This document shows positions 1-6,184 of a stretch of 14,465 nt of DNA, in pieces (position 1 is the first letter of the stretch; each line of letters starts with the position of its first letter). The position numbers and the translations under genes are program-made. The stretch is from Clostridia bacterium (lineage in GTDB: Bacteria; Bacillota_A; Clostridia; Peptostreptococcales; JAAYPU01), in the NCBI GenBank assembly GCA_022360735.1, contig JAKSCF010000600.1, positions 1 to 14,465 of the forward strand. The letters run 5' to 3'. The notes under the pieces were generated by a model. That model was not told the origin of the DNA, did no database searches, and was given only the letters and a program-made list of their open reading frames with translations.

Positions 1-46
1 AGCAAAAGTCTTTGTTAAGAGAGGGGTAAAAGAGATATGCGGATAA
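1..46 (+). CDS. C-terminal end of probable xanthine dehydrogenase FAD-binding subunit (partial)
   Basis: Reading from base 2, the frame gives AKVFVKRGVKEICG followed by TAA at 44-46. A short basic tail of this kind resembles the end of the CoxM/XdhB-type FAD subunit of molybdenum hydroxylases. That subunit commonly sits directly upstream of the 2Fe-2S subunit. The stop would overlap the next gene by 10 nt, as other genes in this operon overlap. Only 14 codons are visible, so the identification rests on context and a weak resemblance. The other two frames also end within 30 bases and cannot be excluded. Confidence 0.4.
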   Translation, partial: AKVFVKRGVKEICG

Positions 47-498
47 AATGTCACATCAATTCCAGATTGTTTCAAGAAAAAATAGAGCCGGATATGCTGC
101 TGATAGATTTTTTACGCCTTTTAGGCTTCTATAGCGTAAAGCGAGGCTGCGATACTGGAAACTGCGGCTTATGCACCGTTTGGGTGAATGATAAGCCTGT
201 ATTATCTTGCTCAGTGTTAGCAGCAAATGTCAATGAGAAAAACATCACAACCCTGGAAGGACTACAAGAGGAAGCCAAAGAATTTGGAAAATTTCTTGCT
301 GATGAGGGGGCGGACCAATGTGGTTTTTGCAGCCCGGGCTTTGTTATGACCATATTGGCTATGAAAAGAGAGCTTGAAGCCCCAACCTTAGAGGCAATAA
401 AATGGTATTTATCCGGGAATTTATGCCGATGCACGGGCTATATGGGACAATTAAGAGCTATTCAAAAGTATTTGGAATCCGGAAAGGAAGGTGCCTAG
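37..498 (+). CDS. Molybdenum hydroxylase (xanthine dehydrogenase-type) 2Fe-2S subunit
   Basis: This is the small iron-sulfur subunit that passes electrons from the molybdenum centre to the FAD subunit. It has 153 residues, normal for separate small subunits of the xanthine dehydrogenase/CO dehydrogenase (CoxS) family. The N-terminal plant-ferredoxin-like 2Fe-2S site is C38, C43, C46 and C58 (the CDTGNCGLC region). The C-terminal four-helix domain carries the second cluster at C95, C98, C130 and C132 (QCGFCSPG and GNLCRCTGY). A purine-rich ribosome site (AGAGAGGGG) precedes ATG 37. The TAG stop directly abuts the ATG of the large subunit, so the two are translationally linked. The family is secure. 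The substrate is set by the large subunit. Confidence 0.93.
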   Translation: MRIKCHINSRLFQEKIEPDMLLIDFLRLLGFYSVKRGCDTGNCGLCTVWVNDKPVLSCSVLAANVNEKNITTLEGLQEEAKEFGKFLADEGADQCGFCSPGFVMTILAMKRELEAPTLEAIKWYLSGNLCRCTGYMGQLRAIQKYLESGKEGA

Positions 499-2775
499 AT
501 GAAAACTGTCAATAAAGGCATTAGAAAACTGGATGCTATGGCATTGGTAACCGGAAAGCCGGTATATACAGATGATATTGCGCCTAAAAACTGCTTAGTT
601 GTTAAAGTGCTCAGAAGCCCTCATGCTTATGCACAGATTTTGAATATAAATAAGGACCTTGCGTTGAAAGTGCCTGGAATAGAGTGTATCTTCACGTATC
701 AAGATGTTCCTGACAATAGGTTCACTATGGCAGGGCAATCCTATTCTGAGCTGAGCCCTTACGATCGGCTTATTCTTGATGAGTATGTCAGATATGTGGG
801 GGACCCGGTAGCCATAGTGGCGGGTATCAACGAGAAAGTTGTCAACAAAGCTTTAAAGCTGCTTAAAGTAGAATATAAGGTACTTGAGCCCGTACTTAAT
901 TTTGAAGACGCCATAGACAATCCTTCCGTCATCCATACAGAAGACAACTATCATATCAATTTTGAGATGGGTAATGAAGTGAATAGAAATATCTGTTGTT
1001 CCGGTAATTCTGAAAGTGGTGATGTCCATAAGGAATTTGAAAAATGTGATGTTATCATCGATGAAGTCTACCATACAAAAGCCAACAATCAGGCTATGAT
1101 GGAAACATTCAGAACGTATACCTACATGGATCACAACCATCGATTGAATATTGTAAGCTCTACACAGGTCCCGTTTCATGTTAGAAGAATTGCTGCAAGA
1201 GCGCTTGACATGCCAAAGGCAAGGATTAGAGTCGTTAAACCCAGGATCGGCGGTGGATTTGGTGCGAAACAAACCATTGTTAGTGAAATATTCCCTGCTT
1301 TTGTCACTTTAAAAACCGGGAAGCCGGCTAAAATGATTTTTGACCGATATGAATCTTTCTCTGCATCCACCAGTCGACATGAGATGAAAATAAGAGTAAG
1401 AATTGGTTCTGACAAAGAAGGAAATATCAAGGCCATACACGTTTATACCCTCTCAAATACAGGGGCTTATGGTGAACACGGTCCTACGACAGTGGGCTTA
1501 ACAGGACATAAAACCATACCTCTGTATAACAAGGCCGAAGCCTATAAGTTTGAATACCATGTCGTTTATACCAATACCATGTCAGCAGGTGCTTTTCGCG
1601 GCTACGGTGCTACCCAAGGGACTTTTGCAGTTGAATCGGCAATTAATCAGCTGGCAGCAGAACTTAAAATGGACCCTATAGAATTAAGGTTTAAGAACAT
1701 GCTTGAAGTTGGAGAAGTCATGCCTGCTTATCATGGGGAAACCCTTACAAGCTGTACCCTAAAGAACTGTCTTGAAAAAGGAAAAGAATTGATTCAATGG
1801 GATAAAAAATATCCATGTCAATATGTCAGTGATACAAAAGTACGAGCCGTAGGTGCTGCCATGACCATGCAAGGCTCCGGAATTGCAGGTATTGATATTG
1901 CCTCTGTAGAGATAAAGCTAAATGATGATGGATTTTATACCTTAATGATTGGGGCTACAGATATGGGGACGGGTTGTGATACAATTTTAGGTCAAATGGC
2001 TGCAGAATGCCTGGCGTGTGAAATGGATAAAATCATTGTTCAAGGTGTAGACACAGATCAATCCCCTTATGATACGGGTTCCTATGCGTCAAGTACCACT
2101 TATGTAACAGGTACGGCTGTGATTAAAGCATGTGAAAATCTGAAAGGCCAAATCATCCAGGAGGCATCAAAGATCATGAAGGTGGATGTGGAGAGCTTAA
2201 AATTTGATGGTTTTAAAATATATAATCCGGAGAAAAGCATCACGTTGGATCGGTTGGCACAAGAATTGGTTGTTGGAGACGGCAATTGTTTGATGGCAAA
2301 TGCTTCTCATTCCAGTCCTGTTTCTCCGCCCCCATTTATGGCAGGGTTTGTTGAAATTGAACTGGATTTGGAAACCGGGAAAACCGATATTGTTAATTTC
2401 GTTGGCGTCGTAGATTGTGGGACACCGATTAACCCTAACCTTGCTCGAATCCAAACAGAGGGTGGTATCGTGCAGGGTATTGGTATGGCTGTGTATGAAG
2501 ATATAACTTACACACCCTCCGGTAAGATGAGAAATAACTCTTTTATGCAATACAAAATACCTTCAAGATTGGATGTAGGTCATGTTAGAGTAGAGTTTGA
2601 AAGCAGTTATGAACCTTCAGGACCTTTCGGGGCAAAATCCATTGGAGAAGTGGTTATTAATACACCTTCGCCGGCAATTGCTCATGCCATTTATAATGCA
2701 TGCGGTGTACATATGCGTACATTGCCTATAACAGCTGAAAAAATACTAATGGAGAAAATGAAAAATGAAGATTAA
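499..2775 (+). CDS. Xanthine dehydrogenase-type molybdopterin-binding subunit
   Basis: This is the large catalytic subunit (758 residues) of a three-subunit molybdenum hydroxylase, predicted cytoplasmic. It contains an N-terminal aldehyde oxidase/xanthine dehydrogenase a/b hammerhead domain (about 20-135) followed by the molybdopterin-binding domains. Motifs seen are GGGFGAK (251-257), AFRGYGATQ (365-373) and GAKSIGE (711-717), whose final Glu matches the invariant catalytic glutamate. E202 in METFRT and R367 appear to match the purine-binding Glu and Arg of xanthine dehydrogenases, which aldehyde oxidases lack. This mapping was done by eye without an alignment. A purine or related N-heterocycle is therefore the likely substrate, but nicotinate or another heterocycle is possible. 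The ribosome site GGAAGGTG lies in the end of the preceding gene. The 3' end overlaps the next start by 11 nt. Confidence 0.9.
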   Translation: MKTVNKGIRKLDAMALVTGKPVYTDDIAPKNCLVVKVLRSPHAYAQILNINKDLALKVPGIECIFTYQDVPDNRFTMAGQSYSELSPYDRLILDEYVRYVGDPVAIVAGINEKVVNKALKLLKVEYKVLEPVLNFEDAIDNPSVIHTEDNYHINFEMGNEVNRNICCSGNSESGDVHKEFEKCDVIIDEVYHTKANNQAMMETFRTYTYMDHNHRLNIVSSTQVPFHVRRIAARALDMPKARIRVVKPRIGGGFGAKQTIVSEIFPAFVTLKTGKPAKMIFDRYESFSASTSRHEMKIRVRIGSDKEGNIKAIHVYTLSNTGAYGEHGPTTVGLTGHKTIPLYNKAEAYKFEYHVVYTNTMSAGAFRGYGATQGTFAVESAINQLAAELKMDPIELRFKNMLEVGEVMPAYHGETLTSCTLKNCLEKGKELIQWDKKYPCQYVSDTKVRAVGAAMTMQGSGIAGIDIASVEIKLNDDGFYTLMIGATDMGTGCDTILGQMAAECLACEMDKIIVQGVDTDQSPYDTGSYASSTTYVTGTAVIKACENLKGQIIQEASKIMKVDVESLKFDGFKIYNPEKSITLDRLAQELVVGDGNCLMANASHSSPVSPPPFMAGFVEIELDLETGKTDIVNFVGVVDCGTPINPNLARIQTEGGIVQGIGMAVYEDITYTPSGKMRNNSFMQYKIPSRLDVGHVRVEFESSYEPSGPFGAKSIGEVVINTPSPAIAHAIYNACGVHMRTLPITAEKILMEKMKNED

Positions 2776-3346
2776 CGGTATCTTACTAGCTGCCGGCAGG
2801 AGCAGCCGATTTGAAGGTAACAAACTATTGACAGAGTTGGGTAGCAAGCCCCTTATTTGTCATACCATAGATAAAGTTATGGAAGTTGAGTTTAATGATC
2901 TTGCTATCGTTACCGGACATCAAGAAATCCAAGACATAGCTAAGCAAAATAATATAAGACCGGTTATGAATCATCATCCTGATAAGGGGATGAGTTATTC
3001 TGTTCAATTAGGGATAAAAGAAACCTTAGAATGTGATGCCTATATGTTTATGGTGTGTGACCAACCACATTTATCTCTGCGTACCATTAAGCAAATGATG
3101 GACTTGTCCGGCAAATGTGAAAAAGGAATTATTTGTGCAGGATATAAAGATAGACTGGGTAACCCTTGCATTTTCTCTTGTCAATATAAGGATAAATTTT
3201 TCGATTTGTCAGGGGATGTAGGCGGAAGAAAGATTATTCAGAACAATTTTGAGGATGTTCACGTTTATCAAGTTCAAAATGAGATAGAACTCCTTGACGT
3301 AGATACGGTCAGTGACTTTCATAGAGCTATTCAGGTGGATAATTAA
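2765..3346 (+). CDS. mocA: MocA-like molybdenum cofactor cytidylyltransferase / NTP transferase
   Basis: This is a predicted nucleotidyltransferase of the MobA/MocA family (193 residues, usual size). Such proteins attach CMP to molybdopterin to make the MCD form of the cofactor used by bacterial molybdenum hydroxylases. The N-terminal nucleotide-binding signature LLAAGRSSRFEGNKLL is present, followed by VCDQPHLS (metal/NTP site), GNPCIF, the SGDVGGRKI segment typical of MocA, and a C-terminal DVDTVSDF segment typical of the family. It overlaps the large-subunit gene by 11 nt and is almost certainly co-transcribed with it, which fits maturation of that enzyme. Assignment to MocA rather than guanylyl-transferring MobA rests on this context and the short GDxGGR-type motif. 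Confidence 0.88.
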   Translation: MKINGILLAAGRSSRFEGNKLLTELGSKPLICHTIDKVMEVEFNDLAIVTGHQEIQDIAKQNNIRPVMNHHPDKGMSYSVQLGIKETLECDAYMFMVCDQPHLSLRTIKQMMDLSGKCEKGIICAGYKDRLGNPCIFSCQYKDKFFDLSGDVGGRKIIQNNFEDVHVYQVQNEIELLDVDTVSDFHRAIQVDN

Positions 3347-3413
3347 GAATTACCCATCAAATGTATATGATTAGAATAAACAACAAAAATAAATACAAAT
3401 TAATACAATAGTC

Positions 3414-3442
3414 TTGACATCGGCAGGCAATCATATTAAAAT
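3414..3442 (+). promoter_or_regulatory. Sigma-A promoter of the T-box/trpB transcript
   Basis: TTGACA at 3414-3419 is a perfect -35 element. TAAAAT at 3437-3442 is the -10, with a 17-bp spacer. Transcription would start near 3449, immediately before the conserved 5' end of the T-box leader. This makes it the obvious promoter for trpB and separates trpB from the upstream operon. Confidence 0.85.
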
Positions 3443-3449
3443 TAAGAAA

Positions 3450-3710
3450 ATCATAAAAGCGATGAGTAAGAGTAGTAGGCAATATCTCTGAGATTCAAGA
3501 GAGCCGGCGTTGGTGGGAATCCGGCATCAAGGAATGTGCTGAATGGGCTTACGAGTGGGAACTGAAAATTGCAGTAGGTGACCCGGGAACTCCCGTTATA
3601 GAGTTAAGATATCGGATTAGTCCTGTATCTGAAGAGTGGGTTATAAACCAATATGAGGTGGCACCGCGGAAATCCGTCCTCTATATGCTTGCATATAGAG
3701 GCTTTTTTAT
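3450..3710 (+). promoter_or_regulatory. T-box riboswitch leader, tryptophan-specific
   Basis: The leader carries the full T-box architecture. It has the Stem I 5' side with GCGATGAG and AGTAGTA, the AGAGAGCCGG and GGTGGGAA apical elements near 3497-3520, and a specifier context GAA-TGG (TGG at 3544-3546) that reads the Trp codon. The T-box itself, GAGGTGGCACCGCGG, is at 3655-3669. The antiterminator bulge TGGC (3659-3662) should pair with GCCA, matching a tRNA-Trp with discriminator base G, so specifier and bulge agree independently. Uncharged tRNA-Trp would stabilise the antiterminator and permit trpB transcription. The specifier was assigned by motif position; no fold was computed. Confidence 0.93.
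3678..3710 (+). terminator. Intrinsic terminator of the Trp T-box
   Basis: CCTCTATATGC (3678-3688) and GCATATAGAGG (3691-3701) form a perfect 11-bp inverted repeat, in practice about 10 bp with a 4-nt loop. A T-rich run follows from 3703. Its 5' arm lies just after the T-box sequence, as expected for the competing terminator that tRNA-Trp binding disrupts. Confidence 0.92.
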
Positions 3711-3782
3711 TGCGTAAAATGCTTTATAGATAATCTCATGACACTCATTGCTTTTAAAAAAAGTTAAATGGAGGATAATGAA

Positions 3783-4967
3783 ATGGAAAGAAAAGAATTT
3801 TTTGGACAATTTGGAGGAACCTTTGTACCGGAGCCGTTAAAGGAAGTATTAGAAGAAGTAGCGGAGAATTTTTATAAGTTTATTGATGAACCGGATTTTC
3901 AAGAAGAATTGATGTATTATCATAAACAATATACCGGCAGACCCAATCCTTTATATTTGGCAGAAAAGCTGACAGAAAAATGCGGCGGTGCCAAAATATA
4001 TCTCAAGAGAGAAGACTTAAATCATACCGGAGCCCACAAGATTAATAATACCATTGGTCAAGTTTTGCTTGCTAAAAGAATGGGAAAGAAAAGAGTGATT
4101 GCAGAAACTGGGGCCGGACAGCACGGCGTTGCAACGGCTACTGTATGTGCAATGTTTGGTATGGACTGTACCATTTATATGGGAGAAATAGATACCAAAC
4201 GACAAGAATTAAATGTTTTCAGAATGGAACTTTTAGGCGCAAAAGTTGTACCTGTTATCAGCGGAACCAGAACATTAAAAGATGCTGTAGATGCAGCATT
4301 AGGCGATTTTGTTGAAAATGCCGGCAGCACCTATTATCTTTTAGGTTCAGCTGTTGGACCTCATCCGTACCCTATTATGGTTAGAGAATTCCAAAGCATC
4401 ATTGGAAAAGAGGCAAAGCAGCAGATTATAGAGCAAGAAGGGCGGTTACCTGACTATCTTATAGCATGCGTTGGAGGCGGAAGTAATGCTATCGGTTTGT
4501 TCCATCCGTTTTATGATGATCAAGATGTAAAAATTATCGGTGTTGAGCCTGCTGGAAAAGGACTGGATACAGCCGATCATGCAGCAACCATCACGAAAGG
4601 TACTGTAGGTATTATTCACGGCTTTAAATGCTATAACTTACAAGATGACCAAGGAGAACCCCTTCCTGTTCACTCAGTAGCGGCCGGATTGGACTATCCT
4701 GGTGTAGGACCTGAGCATAGTTACTATAAAGAATCAGGCCGAGGGGAATATACATCTATAACTGATAAAGAAGCAATTGATGCTTTTCATGAGCTGTCCA
4801 GAGTAGAGGGTATTATTCCTGCCATTGAGAGTTCTCACGCAATAGCACAAGCTATTAAAGCAGCTAAAGTGCTTCCAAAAGACAAAATCATCATAGTGAA
4901 TTTATCCGGCAGAGGGGATAAAGATGTGGCTCAAGTTAAAGAAATGATGGAATCCGGTGAGATATAA
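3783..4967 (+). CDS. trpB: Tryptophan synthase beta chain (stand-alone TrpB)
   Basis: This PLP enzyme condenses indole with L-serine to make L-tryptophan. It has 394 residues, the size of the ordinary TrpB1 class. The PLP lysine is K86 in HTGAHKINN, the catalytic glutamate is E108 in AETGAGQHG, and the phosphate-binding loop is GGGSN (231-235). The C-terminal NLSGRGDKD is typical of TrpB. The start is ATG 3783 because GGAGG (3770-3774) sits 8 nt upstream. An in-frame ATG at 3768 overlaps this ribosome site and would add only five residues. No trpA or other trp gene is adjacent: the upstream operon is unrelated and about 690 bp without a clear gene follows. The gene is controlled by the Trp T-box, so it is probably made when charged tRNA-Trp is scarce. 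It may salvage indole or pair with a TrpA encoded elsewhere. Confidence 0.95.
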   Translation: MERKEFFGQFGGTFVPEPLKEVLEEVAENFYKFIDEPDFQEELMYYHKQYTGRPNPLYLAEKLTEKCGGAKIYLKREDLNHTGAHKINNTIGQVLLAKRMGKKRVIAETGAGQHGVATATVCAMFGMDCTIYMGEIDTKRQELNVFRMELLGAKVVPVISGTRTLKDAVDAALGDFVENAGSTYYLLGSAVGPHPYPIMVREFQSIIGKEAKQQIIEQEGRLPDYLIACVGGGSNAIGLFHPFYDDQDVKIIGVEPAGKGLDTADHAATITKGTVGIIHGFKCYNLQDDQGEPLPVHSVAAGLDYPGVGPEHSYYKESGRGEYTSITDKEAIDAFHELSRVEGIIPAIESSHAIAQAIKAAKVLPKDKIIIVNLSGRGDKDVAQVKEMMESGEI

Positions 4968-5046
4968 ATATCTGATTGTTAACTAATGATAGCAGTATGT
5001 ACAGTTTTCACTACTAAAATAAGGAAAGATTTTTCCCATTGGTTTG

Positions 5047-5055
5047 TGATATAAT
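5047..5055 (+). promoter_or_regulatory. Possible extended -10 promoter
   Basis: TGATATAAT is a consensus extended -10 (TG, one base, TATAAT at 5050-5055). No good -35 element is visible at the proper distance. A start would fall near 5061, at the foot of the adjacent hairpin. It may drive a short untranslated or small-peptide transcript, or it may be a chance match in AT-rich DNA. Confidence 0.35.
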
Positions 5056-5058
5056 AGG

Positions 5059-5110
5059 AATGCATCTACTAAATAGAACTTATTTATTAAAAAATTTTGG
5101 TAGATGCATT
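5059..5110 (+). repeat. 11-bp inverted repeat / hairpin downstream of trpB
   Basis: AATGCATCTAC (5059-5069) is perfectly repeated in reverse complement at 5100-5110. Up to four more inner pairs are possible, one of them G-U, leaving a loop of roughly 20 nt. It is followed by only four T residues, so it is a poor intrinsic terminator. It could be a weak trpB terminator, a 5' hairpin on a small transcript from the neighbouring -10 site, or a protein-binding site. Confidence 0.5.
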
Positions 5111-5265
5111 TTGATTATAATAAAAAATAATAATTTGATATTCAATAGATTAAAGGGGAAAACATATGTTACTGAAATGTCAAAGAAAAAAATTTTGTTA
5201 AATATTTATAAATTTAAGTGTTTTTTTATTCAAAATTTTGGTACAGTATAAGTACAGCTTATGTC

Positions 5266-5300
5266 ACTTCATAAAAAAATGAGGTAGTGTTTTGTTTTTT
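5266..5300 (+). terminator. Weak terminator-like hairpin with T-run
   Basis: ACTTCAT (5266-5272) can pair with ATGAGGT (5279-5285), with one G-U pair and an A6 loop. TTTTGTTTTTT follows a few bases later. The stem is short and AT-rich, so termination would be inefficient. It would bound a transcript of about 230 nt if the site at 5047-5055 is a promoter. Confidence 0.25.
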
Positions 5301-5386
5301 GGACAGTTTATCTCAAAAATAATCTAATTAAATTCTTTTTATTCTTATTGACTTTAATTGTTTCCCCGTGTTATTTTATTAACAAA

Positions 5387-5418
5387 CTACTTGTTCTATA
5401 ATTAAATTAAACAAGTAG
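5387..5418. promoter_or_regulatory. 9-bp inverted repeat, candidate enhancer (UAS) for the sigma-54 activator
   Basis: CTACTTGTT (5387-5395) and AACAAGTAG (5410-5418) form a perfect inverted repeat with a 14-bp spacer. Its centre lies about 115 bp upstream of the -24 GG of the sigma-54 promoter, a typical distance for an enhancer bound by a dimeric activator with a Fis-type HTH. The spacer contains TATAAT (5397-5402) without a clear -35, so a repressor operator over a sigma-A promoter is the alternative. The symmetry is seen; the role is inferred. Confidence 0.5.
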
Positions 5419-5514
5419 ATACAACGCCATGCGTTTAAGCCATCATGATCACGAAATAAAAAACTGTTAATAAATTATCAATCATTGTCAATCCTATAAC
5501 AATTAAACTTTATG

Positions 5515-5530
5515 TGGCATGAAAGTTGCA
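5515..5530 (+). promoter_or_regulatory. Sigma-54 (RpoN) -24/-12 promoter of the transhydrogenase operon
   Basis: The sequence TGGCATGAAAGTTGCA has the -24 GG at 5516-5517 and the -12 GC at 5528-5529, separated by exactly 10 bp. It closely matches the consensus TGGCAC-N5-TTGCA. Transcription should begin near 5541, leaving a leader of about 115 nt before the first gene. No competing sigma-A promoter is evident close to the gene. A sigma-54 activator gene lies at the far end of the operon. Confidence 0.85.
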
Positions 5531-5655
5531 AACGTATCCTAATTAGGGTACAAGTTTCCTTAACATATTAATTTATTAAAGGAAAAAAGATCTATCTTGT
5601 AAATTTTTTAGAACATTTTTAATTTAATCAGGTAAGAAACAAAGGAGTGAAGAGA

Positions 5656-6183
5656 ATGTGTGAAAAAAATAATTGTCAATGTCCAGGGGGCAGCCAATCA
5701 CCGGCGTTTGATTATTCAAAACTGGACCCAGTTTTGAATAAGTACAAAAAAACTCCGGGCAGTTTGATTACAATTCTTCAAAATGCACAAGACATTTTTG
5801 GCTATTTGCCCAAAGAAGTAATGAATTATATTGCTAAGGAAACAGGCATTAAAGTAGCAAAAATTTATGGCGTAGTATCTTTTTATACTCAATTTAGGCA
5901 AGAGCCTGTAGGAAAAAATTTGATTATGTTATGCCAAGGAACCGCTTGTCATGTTAACGGTTCTAAAATGATAGAAGATGCTATCTGTGAAGAGCTTAAT
6001 ATCGCCGAGGGCGAAACAACAGAAGATGGACTATTTACTTTAAATAATGTTGCATGTTTAGGGTGCTGCAGTCTTTCACCGGTCATGATGATAAATGGTG
6101 AAACATTTGGAAATCTAACCAAGGAAAGTACAAAGCAAGTGTTAAAAGACATTCGTCAGAAAGATTCTGGGGAGGTGAAATAA
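5656..6183 (+). CDS. NuoE-like 2Fe-2S subunit of a bifurcating transhydrogenase (HydC/StnC-type)
   Basis: This thioredoxin-like 2Fe-2S protein (175 residues) is the small partner of the NuoF-like flavoprotein in complex I, HydABC hydrogenases and Stn transhydrogenases. It has the NuoE helical N-terminal domain (PGSLITILQNAQDIFGYLP, then GVVSFYTQF) and a cluster site formed by CQGTAC and CLGCC. The C-terminal tail is hydrophilic. The start is ATG 5656 because GGAG (5644-5647) is 8 nt upstream; a GTG at 5647 overlaps that site and would add only three residues. It is the first gene after the sigma-54 promoter, and its stop is one base before the next start. The Stn assignment comes from the fusion protein two genes downstream, not from this subunit alone. 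Confidence 0.92.
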   Translation: MCEKNNCQCPGGSQSPAFDYSKLDPVLNKYKKTPGSLITILQNAQDIFGYLPKEVMNYIAKETGIKVAKIYGVVSFYTQFRQEPVGKNLIMLCQGTACHVNGSKMIEDAICEELNIAEGETTEDGLFTLNNVACLGCCSLSPVMMINGETFGNLTKESTKQVLKDIRQKDSGEVK

Positions 6184-6184
6184 G

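Larger units (their letters stand above)
4968..5514. other. Long AT-rich intergenic spacer between trpB and the transhydrogenase operon
   Basis: No convincing gene was found. The longest open frame (5039-5251, 70 codons) starts inside a promoter-like element and has no good ribosome site. A tiny ORF at 5166 (11 codons) does have AGGGGA upstream, but nothing else supports it. Structured elements are an extended -10 site (5047-5055), an inverted repeat (5059-5069/5100-5110), a weak hairpin with T-run (5266-5300), a 9-bp inverted repeat (5387-5418), and a 12-nt direct repeat, aaaattttggta, at 5091 and 5232. There is no strong terminator directly after trpB. Confidence 0.6.

Noticed and set aside
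129..434. 101-codon minus-strand frame within the 2Fe-2S subunit gene, and similar antisense frames elsewhere
   Set aside because: They lie wholly opposite well-supported genes with clear conserved motifs and show no recognisable family features of their own.
3768..3782. Upstream ATG as the start of trpB
   Set aside because: This ATG overlaps the GGAGG ribosome site that is correctly spaced for ATG 3783, so the five extra codons are unlikely to be translated.
5039..5251. 70-codon open frame in the spacer after trpB
   Set aside because: It begins just before a consensus -10 element, has no suitable ribosome site, is very rich in Ile, Leu, Asn and Lys as expected of random AT-rich DNA, and matches no family I recognise.
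5397..5402. TATAAT as a sigma-A -10 driving the transhydrogenase operon
   Set aside because: No acceptable -35 lies 16-18 bp upstream and no TG extension is present. The TTGACT at 5348 is 43 bp away. It is kept only as an alternative explanation for the surrounding inverted repeat.
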